Source: Pachysolen tannophilus NRRL Y-2460 (lineage: Eukaryota; Ascomycota; Pichiomycetes; Alaninales; Pachysolenaceae). From it: 64,000 nucleotides of DNA. Under the pieces are notes generated by a model, which did not search any database, had not been told where the DNA came from, and saw only the letters and a list, made by a program, of their open reading frames with translations. Positions 21,201 to 31,825 of the stretch are shown here, in pieces; positions within the stretch are counted from its first letter, which is position 1, and each line of letters starts with the position of its first letter. The stretch lies in NCBI GenBank assembly GCA_001661245.1, contig KV454011.1, positions 1,328,724 through 1,392,723 on the forward strand, read 5' to 3'. The position numbers and the translations under genes were made by a program.

Positions 21201-23467
21201 ATAAAATTTTAGTTGGAAAAGTAAAGATGGTAATTAATTCTTCGTTTGAAAATTTGAAATTGATCTTGGATGAATTCTTGTTATCATTACCGTCTAATCA
21301 GTTGAAGATTTTGATTGATTGTTTATCTAACTTCATTAAACAAACATACGACTTAAATATTTCATTTAATTCTATTAGTTATTTTTGGTTGATAAGCGAT
21401 TATTTAAGAGATGCTATTTTGAAAAATCAGCAAGAAGTTGAAAGTTCCAGAAGAGATATTGAAAGCTATGTTACTGATGAAGGAACTTTATTGAAACTGG
21501 TCTCTTCAACTGAAAAGGATGAAAATTTGCACCGTCTATTATGGATTTACTTGTTGTTTGTGTTATCTAAAAGTTTTAATGATGATAGAAACCAAGTTAG
21601 AAATGGTTCCATTCAGACGTTTTTCAGTATCGTCGATTCTCATGGTAGATTTTTACCAAATTGGAACTTAATATATGACGTTATTTTGAAGCCAAAATTG
21701 ATGAAAAAACCATCAGCAACAACTTTTTCCGGAGAAACTAGTAAGAAAGAATGGATTGAGAGTCTAACTTTAATATTGAATGGATTAGTTAAGCTATACT
21801 GCAATTTCCTAGTTGATTTTGATGAGAATTCGAACTGTGTAAAGTACTGGAGCGGACTAGTATCGTATTTTAATGATATACTAACTCTAAATTCAATAGA
21901 GCTAAATATAAAAATTTACAAAGCATTCAATGATGTTTTGAAGCCTCTAAGTGCTGAAAATGACAAAGATAAAAAACTACCAAATGAAATACTTGAATTA
22001 TTTTACAACTTCTGGTCAGGATCTCCTATTTTATACAATTTAATTCAAAACGCATTATATCAAGAATCATTAACTTCATTAATGGAATCTTTTCCTTTGT
22101 TATTCAAATTAATTGGACCTGTTTTAAATTTGGGCAAATTTGAAACTATTTTATGCATGTTTGATTCTTGTGTTAGATATCCAGTGTTACCGGAATTGTT
22201 TAGCAATGATGACATGAGATGTACACAACTACAGGAATCGATATATCAGAACTTATCTAAATTGGTTATAGCTGAGGACGATGAAATCAAAGATGCCAAA
22301 TATCAATCCTTACTTTTACAAGAGTTGCTTTTGATTGTGATATTACCTTTCTCTACTCGCATGAGAATTGAGCAAAAATTGAACGAAAAACTCACTGTAA
22401 CAAATTTGAAAGTTCCAACTTTTACTGCAATTAGCTATCAGACCCTTGAACTACTAAAGACTGATTTAAAGAAAAACGAAGTCAATTTAATGCTTTTACT
22501 AAAAGACAGATGCATTTTGAAAGTTTTTAAATCATTATCCGAACCTACTAAATTGAAGGCTAAAGGTGTCAAAAATAAACCAGAGTTATGGATTGAATCC
22601 TCAAAAATTTTAACCAATCTAGCACAGAAGTGTGTTGACATTTTGAAGCAGGATTCCGAAAATCAAGTCCCTGAGGACATTAAAACGGAATTGTGGACAT
22701 TGATAATTGAGCTGATTGAAAACAACTTATTGTATAATGTGGAGAACCCTGATTACGAAGAGATTGACATTTCAAATTACGATGAACTCAAGGGGATTTT
22801 GATACCAAATTTGGAATTGAAGTCCATACCTGATTCGCTCTTAGAGGAATATATCAATACAGTATGGTCAAAATCTTTCTTATATCCATTAGATGAAATT
22901 GAGCGTGCAATTTTGACTACTTCAAAATCACCATTAGAAGTTTCTGAGAAGCTTTCTTTTTTCGAATTTGACAACTTGATTGTAGGATCAACAAAAAGTT
23001 TGACACCTTTGCCAAGACTAACTTTTAACAAAAAAAATTTGAATGACTTGATATCGTTTGCTTTGCCAACTGGTGATAGCGGTGCAAAATCTAGACTTTT
23101 CCGTGTTTCTCTTCCGTATTTTGTATCACGCTCATGCTTTGTTTTGAGGAAGTTCATAAGCGATGAGAGTTTATTGAATAAATGTCCATTGCCCAAAATT
23201 CAACAATATGAAATGGTTATAATCTTAAATGGAATCTTAAAGATTTTCGATTTGGCAGAAGGCATGGATGAGAGATCACTAAAAACCTTGGATATTCTTT
23301 ATCCTTTGATTATCAAATCGATATCGGTAAGCAATAAGATTGATGGTATCATTTTAGTTTTGGAAAAAATTCTTATGAAAATCACCAAACTTTTGAAGAG
23401 AAATTATCAAGAAAAACTTGAAACAGCTGTTAACCAAAAAACATTAGATTTGAAATATATACAGTGA
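18271..23467 (+). CDS. MON2: MON2, Golgi/endosome trafficking scaffold, two introns
   Basis: The spliced protein is 1678 aa (1636 in S. cerevisiae). Exons are 18271-18351, 18434-18503 and 18582-23467. The N-terminus (STVHQLNLELTNLISESKRK ... SEKSLEALKAYS-like) and the DCB/HUS-type segments following it resemble the large Arf-GEF relatives, but as in other Mon2 proteins there is no Sec7 domain. Mon2 works with the flippase Neo1 and with Dop1 at the trans-Golgi/endosome for cargo sorting to the vacuole. Helical ARM/HEAT-like sequence continues to the end, and only a short S/P-rich patch near residues 440-470 is disordered. The ATG at 18719 is internal; both introns have good sites and restore the conserved N-terminus. 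Confidence 0.9.
18352..18433 (+). other. MON2 intron 1 (82 nt)
   Basis: Donor GTACGT at 18352, perfect TACTAAC at 18410-18416, acceptor TTTAG ending 18433. It falls between codons. Confidence 0.88.
18504..18581 (+). other. MON2 intron 2 (78 nt)
   Basis: Donor GTAAGT at 18504, overlapping ACTAAC branch candidates at 18558-18567 in an (AACT)n tract, acceptor AAAAG ending 18581. It splits a glycine codon after its first base and keeps the frame. Confidence 0.82.
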
Positions 23468-23676
23468 TGACTTTTAGTATAAGAAGAAGATTAAGAATTT
23501 ATACGATGTAATAAAACCAAAAATAAACATTATATTTATAAAGATAAACCAAAATCTATTATGTGTTTACCACAATCACCCCTTTTTACCTTTGACTGAG
23601 AAAAACTTTGTAAAATAAATTGTTTATTTTTTTTTTTTTTATTTTTTTAAACCTCCAAAAAAAAAATTTATTGATA

Positions 23677-26600
23677 TTAGACGGAGACGTTATCAACCAC
23701 TATCATATCAGGTTCTTCATTACAATTATAAGTATACTGCTGAGAAGGATTCCAAGTCGCTACTGGAACGCTTAACAGTTTCTTTTCCCTTCTACGATCT
23801 CTTTCAAAGTCTTTCCATCTTTTTTGAATAATACTGGAGCCATCAAATTCCCCTGCATTTTCGTCGTGACCACCCCCTTTTATATCAGATGCCGTTTTTC
23901 TAGTATCACCCCAACTAAAATCATCAAACTTCCAATATGCATAAGCTGGTAATATAAAATTCCAAACAGGCAAAGCAAACATATAGATTATCATCCAAAG
24001 AACGTACATCCAACTTGAAACAGTAACGATGACCAATAGTCCTGGTAATCCAAATATCACGGCCAACAAAATCAATGTCAATACTGGTGTGGGCTTTGAG
24101 ACAATGGAGAAAATTATAACATAAAACGTGAAGCAAATTGCTGCAGGTAAGATTAGAGTACCTATCAACTCAATAGCGATAACAAATTGCATTGAAAAAC
24201 AAAATGTACCGCATAAATCTTTGATTAGAACTAGCTCCATCAAATTATGCACAGTAGAATTGATCCAACGGCGACGTTGTGATAATAATACAGAAAACTT
24301 ATCTGGCACAATAGTTTTACAAGCTGCTTTAGGGACGAAAATTTGCTTTCTCTTGGGGAAAGTTCTTAACATCAATGAAGACAAATAACGATCTTCTCCT
24401 AATAACAATAAATTCTTAGCATGTAAAGTTTCGATAATGTTTTCCGAATATCTCTCGACGATATCAGGATTTGCCAAAATTGGTACCCAATAACCGGTTG
24501 GACCTTTTGGAGCTTTAATACGATACATGCAGAAACAACCGGGAAGACATGTGACACAGCCGAACACAGATTCAAATGCTTTTGCTTGATGATGAGAGAT
24601 GTAATACTCAAAGACTTGAATTGCAGTTACCCAAGACAGAGTTTTATTTGAAATCTTAGTTTCCCCACATAGACCCATCACATCAGGATGCTTAACCATC
24701 TCTGCAACCATATGAGTTAGAGAGTCAGGATAAACTTTTGTGTCAGCGTCAACCATTAAAACAATCTCGTAGAATTCAGTCATTAAACCGGTGACTCTCC
24801 AAATGTTATTCAAGATTTCAAACTCCAATTCCGTCATTCTTTCGTCAAACATGATTTTTTGTAAAAATGACATAATGATTATTTGAGAGTCACGCTTACC
24901 TCTATTCCCTGGTTTAGCTGCGTTTTGCTCAGCTGGAGTTCCACATTTAACGATAGTTACTACTGGAACTCTCTGTTGTTTTTCAAGAGGAACTGTATTC
25001 TCGTCGTATTTATAAAATCCGGCAAAAACCTTTGCCATATTGTGTCTCTTAGTCCCTTGGGCTACAGAAACATAAGAATATGCTTTAACTTTATCTTCTG
25101 GAATAGCAAAATCAGTCATCATATTCAAAGCTATTTCGGGAGTGGTTTTATCATTACCAGAACCCTTAATCAAACCATCACATAAAATCACAATTAATTT
25201 GTGAGAATTTGGATAATCTGTGGTAGAAACTGAATCTAAAGTAGTTCTTAAACCACTTTCATCTTCTGAGTAACATGTAACTAAACAGATTGTGTGAGCC
25301 AATGGAAAATCATAAGGTTCATAGTCAACAGGTGGTTGTGGGACAACATCTGGAAGAACAATATCGGACAATAAACTTTGAATGTTATAATTATCAAACC
25401 CTCCAATAAGACTTTGATTTGTGGTTTCAAATAGGTTTAGTGTAGATTCACGGCGGTTATCTATCACTTCTGTGGAAGATTCATTTTCATAGAGCAAAGA
25501 TGTGGTAGAATGGTGACCATAAGGATTTTTATTAACTATTGTGTGGTGCTGATTTTGGGTTGCTTTATAAGCCTGTGTCCCCATTGTGACATACCTTGAA
25601 ACTTTTCCAGGATTATCATCATTTGCAAGAATCTGCTGGAATTGCTTTGAATCACCTAAAGATGACCTAGATCCTCTACTAAATAAATTTATTTTACTTT
25701 GCGTCTTCTTATTCACACAATAGCTTGCTCTTTGTTTTACAGGAACTTCTTTAATTGGACCTGGAGCATTTATATCATTGGACCAATCATCTATTTTTTT
25801 ATCATGTTCTAACATTGCCATATTGTCCACAATATTTGCACCTTGCTTTCTTGAGACCACCCATTTAAAATAACATGCGACAAAAAATTTTGAAATAACA
25901 ACTGATAAGATGAAGACTAATGAAACATATAGGACAATTATTGAAGCAATGCAACCTAAAGTAACAGAATCAATGGAGCCAACTTTAATGGTTTCAGAAA
26001 GACATTTTGCTGCTTTACGTTCTTCATTTGAAGATAAGAGCAATGAAATATCATGACCCCTCATTGTTTTATCATCTCTCAATCTGTCAAACAATTCAGG
26101 ATAATTGAGATCATCAGATTGAATCCAGTCAATTAAATCCAAGTCTAAAACTTCACCTGAGTAAACAATCAAATTTCTTGATGAATTTTTTATATCTTCC
26201 CAAGTAAAAAATATATTTGCAGCAGCAGTTAAGTCATAATATGCTTCCCTAGCATGTGCTGTTGTATGACACGCATAACCGTTATAATATTCGGCTGCAA
26301 AATTTGGTTTTGTTGAACCATCTTGATCAAATAATTTGCATGGCATGTACCAAGCTAACTCTTCATCATTATAAGGAATTGAGCAATTTGATTTGGGGGT
26401 AATTAAACCTTTACAATTACCATTAACATTTTGAAAGAGGAAAGATGCATCCTTGCCACCAGCATTAGTAGGAGGATATAATATGTTTGCTCCAGCAGAT
26501 ATACCAGCGACTTCTGGGTGAGAAGAACTTGTTAAATCGTATGCTTTTCCATTTATAATTAGATATCCTGTATTTATTTCGTTATTTTTCAATCTAGGTA

Positions 26601-27339
26601 CACCTTTCCCACATACAGAAGCTGTAAAACCAAAAGTTATAAACGCAACAAAAGCACCGATATACAAAATGATTGAAATCAATGCCATTTTTTCTCTCCA
26701 TGCGAATTGCCTAGTTTTTGATGTGAGCCCACATAATTTCAATAACGGAGCAGGAGCCCAAAAAGTTATTACCCAACAATATGCTTGCCACAAATTCATT
26801 TTATTTGAATTATTTGTCTTTTCGATATTAGTAGCCAGTACCAATGGTCGCTCAGCGTAATAGTAGCAACTTTCAAACTCATCATTTTCCAAACCACAAG
26901 CTTTGAGACTAGCCTTCAGCTCATCTTTTTCATCTTGATGAGGCATCTCAAGATCATTTCTATTACTACTAGAAGTCAAATCATCCAACTGTATATCACC
27001 CTCTCTTTCATAATCATCTCTGTATACTTTTTCTTCTTCTTCTATTTCTTCCTCTTCATTTAAAGGAGCACTTGTAGAAACTTTAGAACGCCTTGATTTT
27101 TTACTATTGGATCTTGTCATACTTGATGTCCTTGTTGGATCTAATCCAGTAGAAGATGGCCTTATATGTAAATGATCAGCTTCCTGGTTAACAACTTGGA
27201 CGTAATGATAATTTGGATTTGAAGGGTCATCCATGCGTGCTCTTTCATGCCTTACCAACGATTTTTTTCTTTGAAAATTTGGACCTGTTTCTGCATCAAA
27301 TTCATGGTATTTCTGGGAGGAGCTACTGGAAGATTTCAT
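23677..27339 (-). CDS. CHS3: CHS3, class IV chitin synthase
   Basis: A 1220-aa plasma-membrane glycosyltransferase making the bulk of cell-wall and bud-scar chitin. The N-terminus YHEFDAETGPNFQRKKSLVR continues with a conserved basic stretch, then two membrane spans (about 180-250), an extracytoplasmic loop with a cytochrome-b5-like fold (about 280-450) and another span near 480-510. The GT2 catalytic region follows, with VMLVDADTKVYPDSL-type DxD, EDRYL near 983 and the hallmark QRRRW near 1022. A C-terminal cluster of spans and a cytosolic tail with WGDTRK complete it. Chs3 traffics via Chs5/6 exomer and Chs7. I prefer the ATG at 27339 because it leads directly into the conserved N-terminus; an in-frame ATG at 27381 would add 14 mostly hydrophobic residues that look non-homologous. 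Confidence 0.92.
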   Translation of the reverse strand: MKSSSSSSQKYHEFDAETGPNFQRKKSLVRHERARMDDPSNPNYHYVQVVNQEADHLHIRPSSTGLDPTRTSSMTRSNSKKSRRSKVSTSAPLNEEEEIEEEEKVYRDDYEREGDIQLDDLTSSSNRNDLEMPHQDEKDELKASLKACGLENDEFESCYYYAERPLVLATNIEKTNNSNKMNLWQAYCWVITFWAPAPLLKLCGLTSKTRQFAWREKMALISIILYIGAFVAFITFGFTASVCGKGVPRLKNNEINTGYLIINGKAYDLTSSSHPEVAGISAGANILYPPTNAGGKDASFLFQNVNGNCKGLITPKSNCSIPYNDEELAWYMPCKLFDQDGSTKPNFAAEYYNGYACHTTAHAREAYYDLTAAANIFFTWEDIKNSSRNLIVYSGEVLDLDLIDWIQSDDLNYPELFDRLRDDKTMRGHDISLLLSSNEERKAAKCLSETIKVGSIDSVTLGCIASIIVLYVSLVFILSVVISKFFVACYFKWVVSRKQGANIVDNMAMLEHDKKIDDWSNDINAPGPIKEVPVKQRASYCVNKKTQSKINLFSRGSRSSLGDSKQFQQILANDDNPGKVSRYVTMGTQAYKATQNQHHTIVNKNPYGHHSTTSLLYENESSTEVIDNRRESTLNLFETTNQSLIGGFDNYNIQSLLSDIVLPDVVPQPPVDYEPYDFPLAHTICLVTCYSEDESGLRTTLDSVSTTDYPNSHKLIVILCDGLIKGSGNDKTTPEIALNMMTDFAIPEDKVKAYSYVSVAQGTKRHNMAKVFAGFYKYDENTVPLEKQQRVPVVTIVKCGTPAEQNAAKPGNRGKRDSQIIIMSFLQKIMFDERMTELEFEILNNIWRVTGLMTEFYEIVLMVDADTKVYPDSLTHMVAEMVKHPDVMGLCGETKISNKTLSWVTAIQVFEYYISHHQAKAFESVFGCVTCLPGCFCMYRIKAPKGPTGYWVPILANPDIVERYSENIIETLHAKNLLLLGEDRYLSSLMLRTFPKRKQIFVPKAACKTIVPDKFSVLLSQRRRWINSTVHNLMELVLIKDLCGTFCFSMQFVIAIELIGTLILPAAICFTFYVIIFSIVSKPTPVLTLILLAVIFGLPGLLVIVTVSSWMYVLWMIIYMFALPVWNFILPAYAYWKFDDFSWGDTRKTASDIKGGGHDENAGEFDGSSIIQKRWKDFERDRRREKKLLSVPVATWNPSQQYTYNCNEEPDMIVVDNVSV

Positions 27340-28774
27340 AATATAAAGATCTTTGGAAAAAATTAGATATAAAAATGTCAATTACAATGCAATGCAAAAA
27401 TGCTGGGAACAAGTACAAATAAAATAAATAAATTAATAAACAAACAAACAAACAACTAAAATAAAGAAAAGATAATTGATATTGATAAGTAGTAAATCAA
27501 CTTGGATAAAAGAGATTTTAACGTAAAAAATGACCAACAATTGGCAATAAAATTGAAATATTTGATAAACTGACCTAAGCGCTGTTGAATAAAAGTGATA
27601 GGTACAAGTGTTTACTTACTTTCTGATTTAAAATATCTTTTTAAAGAGTTCTTTCTTATGCTTTTGCAGAAACTAAAAAATCATCATTTACCGCTTTAGG
27701 AAATAGATTAGATTTTTGTTTTAATCCAGAGAAACTAGTGATACTTTTCAAAAGGGGTTTCCATACAATTATACCAATTAGAATAGCTTTATATCAAATT
27801 TAAAAATTATATTTGCAGAAATATGATTACAAGAATCTCACAATTGGATTCATAGATAATTTAATCAATTCCAAGAGATTATAAACTATCAATTGATAGG
27901 AATTTAAGGTCGAGATGAGGTCCAAAAATATTACAACAAAACACAATTATTCTTCCTCATTGGGATAAATTAAAAGTTACATACACGACCATCAGAGCAA
28001 AAAGTGTTAAAATGGCTTTTTTTTTCTTATAGAAACACCACCAACCGCTATTTGCAATACAAATGTATACGAAATGGACAATCAGTTAACGGATGTGTTG
28101 TTATTAACATCGTATGTAAAGATCATTCTTCAATTTCAAGATTTAAGTTGTTTTACTCAAAGCGCAAGGTACAATAGGTTCTTTTGAAAAGAACACAAAA
28201 GGGGAAAAAAAAAATTACTGAATTTTTTATAAATTTGATTTGATCAGAAATTTGGGTATACTGGGTCTTCAACGTGAAGAGTACAAAAATAGTTCACTCG
28301 GACTGGTGCACAGCGTTTATATCGTCACTTCAAATCAATAATATAATAAAAAAAACAATAACGAAAAAGCAAAGAAAAAAAAAGAAAAAAAAGAAACAAA
28401 TGACTTCTTTCAACTGAAAGCAAAAGCAAAAAAAGAATGAGTCTAATTTACAGCCATCTGTTTCTATATTCCAAAAGTACGGAGAAGCAAAAGATCCATA
28501 CAAGTTGTGGATTAATTAAAATTAAACAAATAAATAAATAAATAATTAAAAGAATAAAGAAATAAAACAAAAAGAAAAAACTTTTTATATTCAAATTCTT
28601 TTCGTCGTCGTCGTCCTCTCAAAAAAGACAAAAAAAAATTTTTTTTTTTTTTCATTCTGTTCGATTTACCCGGCGAAATGAACGGCGCCAATTCATTCTT
28701 TTCACCTTTTATTTCAGGGCTAGCGCCGATTTGTCTTATCTTTGTTGATACATTTGATAATTATTCGAACAAAT
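27340..28774. promoter_or_regulatory. Long divergent region, CHS3 / M20 peptidase
   Basis: A 1.43-kb shared upstream region, among the longest gaps in the window. It holds scattered A-runs, a (CGT)n tract near 28603-28614, a GAACGGCGCC word near 28680 and GCGCCGATTT at 28725. Its length is in keeping with a heavily regulated CHS3 promoter. No credible ORF, tRNA or repeat element was found. Confidence 0.45.
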
Positions 28775-29998
28775 ATGAAGGTTTCTGCCCTGATTGTTTT
28801 CACTTTTTTTTCAGTGTTGAGAGGTTCTCTTGGAGCTTTTATTTGGGATTCTTTTAAGCAATTGGATTTTGCTTCTTTGGCTAATGATAATGGTGGGGGC
28901 AAGCAGTTTCTGGAGAGTTCAAATTTACAGTATGATTTATTAGAATTGCATAAAAAATTAATTGTGCATGATTCTATTACTAATAATGAAGGTGATATTG
29001 GTGATTTTCTACTGAATTATTTGAAATCTAAAGGGTTAACTGTTGAGTTAATTCCAGTTGAAAATGGTTCTGATTCTTCTCTGGAAAGATTTAACGTTTA
29101 TGCTTATTTGGGTTCTAAAAGAGATACTAAGGTTCTTTTGACTTCTCATATTGATACAGTTCCACCGTATCTTCCATATTTTGTCCAGGACAACAAGATT
29201 TATGGGAGGGGCTCATGTGATGCGAAGGCATCTGTTGCGGCACAGATTGTTTCATTTTTGGAGTTATTAGAAGATGGTGAAATTTCAGAAGGTGATGTTG
29301 CCTTATTATATGTTGTTGGAGAGGAATACGATGGTATTGGAATGAAAGCTGCTTCTACTTATCTTGAACCAATAAAGAGTTCGTGGAAACTGGTCATTTT
29401 TTCGGAACCAACTGAAAATAAGTTGGGTGTTGGTCATAAGGGGATCTTACTGGCTAAGATCTCGGTTAATGGTAAATCTGCTCATAGTGGTTATCCAGAA
29501 TTGGGAAGAAATGCAAATAATATTCTTATTGGTGTCTTGGAAAAATTGATTAATTTACAATTACCAGCTTCAGACTTGTTAGGTGAATCAACTTTAAATA
29601 TTGGGAAGATTAATGGAGGTATGGCATTAAATGTGATTCCATCTTATGCAGAAGCAGATATTTTAATTAGAGTAGCTTCAGACTTGAAAGAAATTAAAGA
29701 ATTAATTGAAGATATTGTACTTAAGGATAATCAAGAACAATATATTCATTTAGAATTTTTAGTTGATATCAGTGAACAATATCTTAAATATGATATACCT
29801 GGTTTTGAAACTGTAATTTTGAACTATTCCACAGATGTTGGTAATTTAGATGTCGATGTTGAAAAAGTTAAAAAGTATCTTTATGGTCCAGGATCCATAT
29901 TAGTTGCTCATAGCGATAATGAATACGTTGAAGTGGACACTTTAACTAGAGCCGTTGAAGATTATAAAAAATTGGTCAATTACACCCTTGTACATTAA
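28775..29998 (+). CDS. Secreted/vacuolar M20 metallopeptidase (carboxypeptidase-like)
   Basis: A 407-aa zinc peptidase of family M20A (ArgE/DapE/CPS1-like). The N-terminal 20 residues (MKVSALIVFTFFSVLRGSLG) form a signal peptide, so the enzyme is likely vacuolar or extracellular. Metal-binding elements are visible in order: LLTSHIDTVPP (His and Asp), GRGSCDAKAS (bridging Asp), VGEEYDGIGM (catalytic Glu-Glu), IFSEPTENK (Glu/Asp ligand position), GHKGILLAKISVNGKSAHSGYP (dimerisation-domain His) and the late VAHSDNEYVE (final His). It is shorter than Cps1 (576 aa) and closer to filamentous-fungal secreted M20 carboxypeptidases. The specific substrate is unknown. The ATG at 28775 is used; the open frame begins upstream with a TTG. 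Confidence 0.82.
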   Translation: MKVSALIVFTFFSVLRGSLGAFIWDSFKQLDFASLANDNGGGKQFLESSNLQYDLLELHKKLIVHDSITNNEGDIGDFLLNYLKSKGLTVELIPVENGSDSSLERFNVYAYLGSKRDTKVLLTSHIDTVPPYLPYFVQDNKIYGRGSCDAKASVAAQIVSFLELLEDGEISEGDVALLYVVGEEYDGIGMKAASTYLEPIKSSWKLVIFSEPTENKLGVGHKGILLAKISVNGKSAHSGYPELGRNANNILIGVLEKLINLQLPASDLLGESTLNIGKINGGMALNVIPSYAEADILIRVASDLKEIKELIEDIVLKDNQEQYIHLEFLVDISEQYLKYDIPGFETVILNYSTDVGNLDVDVEKVKKYLYGPGSILVAHSDNEYVEVDTLTRAVEDYKKLVNYTLVH

Positions 29999-30505
29999 GA
30001 TGACCAATAAATAAATAAATAAATAAAGAAAAAAAAAAACCGCATTTATATAGTTATTTATGTATACATATTTCTATATCTTCTGCAAGTGAAAAAATTA
30101 GTTTCACAGAAGACTCAAACAATGTATTTCTTATTTTCAATCTAGCAATAAAAGTAGTTAAAATTATCAGCTATAGTAAAGCAAATTGATAACCCTAAAA
30201 CAAATATAGAATATTTATTTTAGAAACTTTTGCAAAACAAAAAAACTCCTTTACATTATCATGACCATAATACCTACTATGCCAAGTCATAATAACAAGA
30301 GAAATCTTTGCCTTCTAATCATTCAATTAATCAAATAATTAATTAATTAAATAATTAAATAATTAAATGTATTTGATGAAATCTAAGAGAAATTTTTTCC
30401 TGCATAAAGAAAAAAAAAAAAAAAAAAGTGAAAAATTTTAGTTAAAATAAAAGTTATTAGTAAAAGACTTAGATTTAAACAAGTCAATATTGAAGATAGA
30501 GCGCA
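29999..30505. promoter_or_regulatory. Intergenic with growth-gene promoter motifs, upstream of RBP95
   Basis: A 507-bp spacer. It contains AACCCTAA at 30191-30198 (Tbf1 core) and an exact RRPE at 30429-30439, both upstream of the ribosome-assembly gene. (AATAA)n and AATTAATT runs also occur. No coding signal. Confidence 0.5.
30429..30439 (+). promoter_or_regulatory. RRPE element TGAAAAATTTT upstream of RBP95
   Basis: An exact match to the ribosomal RNA processing element bound by Stb3 in S. cerevisiae, 67 bp before the RBP95 ATG. This position and motif are typical of ribosome-biogenesis genes. Confidence 0.6.
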
Positions 30506-31606
30506 ATGTCTGGCCATATCCCTGCTTGGAAGCGTATAGGTTTGAATGTGAAGAAGGAACTAGATCAAGATCCTTTATCTATTGCTACTCATTTGGATTC
30601 AAATAAGTTTACTGCTAAACAACAGAAAAAATTAAAGAGATCAAGACAAGAATCATCAATCAATGATGAAGATAAACCAAACAAACCACCGAAAAGAGTT
30701 AAGCTTCCCAAGAGTGAAAGACCTCCACCTCCGGAAAAAGATCAATTACAATATTTAAGATTGTATGTTGAAGATACAGCAAATTGGAAGTTTTCAAAAC
30801 AAAAGCAGAATTGGATCTTAAAACATATAAGGTATATACCGTCAAATTATAATGAGGCATTAAAAAGTTATATTGCAGGATTACAAGGAAATTCGAGGAC
30901 AAGGGTTATAGAGGAATTGAAAAAGATCATTGAGAAGTGGAACAAGCTCGTACAAGAAGCTGAACTGAACGTTCTTAAAAAATTAGAAGAAAATCTCGAT
31001 GATGGTGAAAAAGAAGAAAAAGAAGAACACAAAGATCAGGGGAAAGTGGAAAAGAAGGAAGTGCAAAAGGAGGAAAAGAAAGAAGAAGATGGAGATGCTC
31101 CTGATTATGACTATGCTGTTAGAGCTAGAGAATTACTTGAAATTTTGACTGGTGAAAAATTATTCTTAGAAAGTGACGATAAAGACGAAGAGAAAGAGAA
31201 AGAGAAAGATTCACAGGAAGAAGAAAACAATCAAGTTGATGGTATAGAAAATACATATATTGAAACTCAGAAAGAAGAAGTAGGGGACGAAAAAAATGAG
31301 AAAGAAGAAGACGATAATAATTTGGACAACTTGTTAGTGGAAGAGGTTGAAGTGACAGAATTCCTCGACGATAAGGACTATGAAAGTAAAGAGAGCGAAG
31401 AAGAAGAAGATCAAGAAGAAGAGCAAGAAGAAGAAGAAGCAATCAAGCAGAACAAGTTGGAGAAAACTGGGAAGAAGGAAAAGAAAGAAAAGAAAGATAA
31501 AAAAAAATCCAAAAAAGACAAAGAAGTTAAAAAATCAAAGAAATCGAAAAAATCAAACCACAAGACTGAAACAAAGCATAAATCAAAGGAGACAAAGGAG
31601 GACTAG
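30506..31606 (+). CDS. RBP95/YCR016W-like pre-60S factor, WKF domain
   Basis: A 366-aa very basic/acidic protein. The core is a WKF-type domain at residues about 80-155 (YLRLYVEDTANWKFSKQKQN, then WILKHI and LKSYIAGLQGNSRTRVIEELKKIIEKWN). This domain is found in S. cerevisiae YCR016W (Rbp95, which binds 25S rRNA in early pre-60S particles) and human C7orf50. The N-terminus MSGHIPAWKRIGLNVK and a K/R-rich patch suggest nucleolar RNA binding. The C-terminal half is a long E/K charged tract ending in lysine-rich repeats, longer than in S. cerevisiae. PGK1, next to YCR016W in S. cerevisiae, is about 6 kb away here. An RRPE promoter motif supports the role. Confidence 0.68.
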   Translation: MSGHIPAWKRIGLNVKKELDQDPLSIATHLDSNKFTAKQQKKLKRSRQESSINDEDKPNKPPKRVKLPKSERPPPPEKDQLQYLRLYVEDTANWKFSKQKQNWILKHIRYIPSNYNEALKSYIAGLQGNSRTRVIEELKKIIEKWNKLVQEAELNVLKKLEENLDDGEKEEKEEHKDQGKVEKKEVQKEEKKEEDGDAPDYDYAVRARELLEILTGEKLFLESDDKDEEKEKEKDSQEEENNQVDGIENTYIETQKEEVGDEKNEKEEDDNNLDNLLVEEVEVTEFLDDKDYESKESEEEEDQEEEQEEEEAIKQNKLEKTGKKEKKEKKDKKKSKKDKEVKKSKKSKKSNHKTETKHKSKETKED

Positions 31607-31825
31607 CAACCTCATACCTCCAGCAGAAATATATATAGATCACAAACTAATCAATTTAAACGTTGTTTTTAATACTATGTTGTGTTTGTATTGTAATGGG
31701 CCAAGTAGTGTAATCTCAAAATCTTTTATTTAAAATGATCTATTTAAATAGACCAGTAATTCCCCTTAAAATGTTTATATGCTACTATTTAACTTAACAA
31801 CGGACAATTAGTAGAATCATTTATC

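Noticed and set aside
27340-27381. The upstream ATG of CHS3 (27381)
   Set aside because: The extra 14 residues are mostly hydrophobic and do not fit the conserved Chs3 N-terminus.
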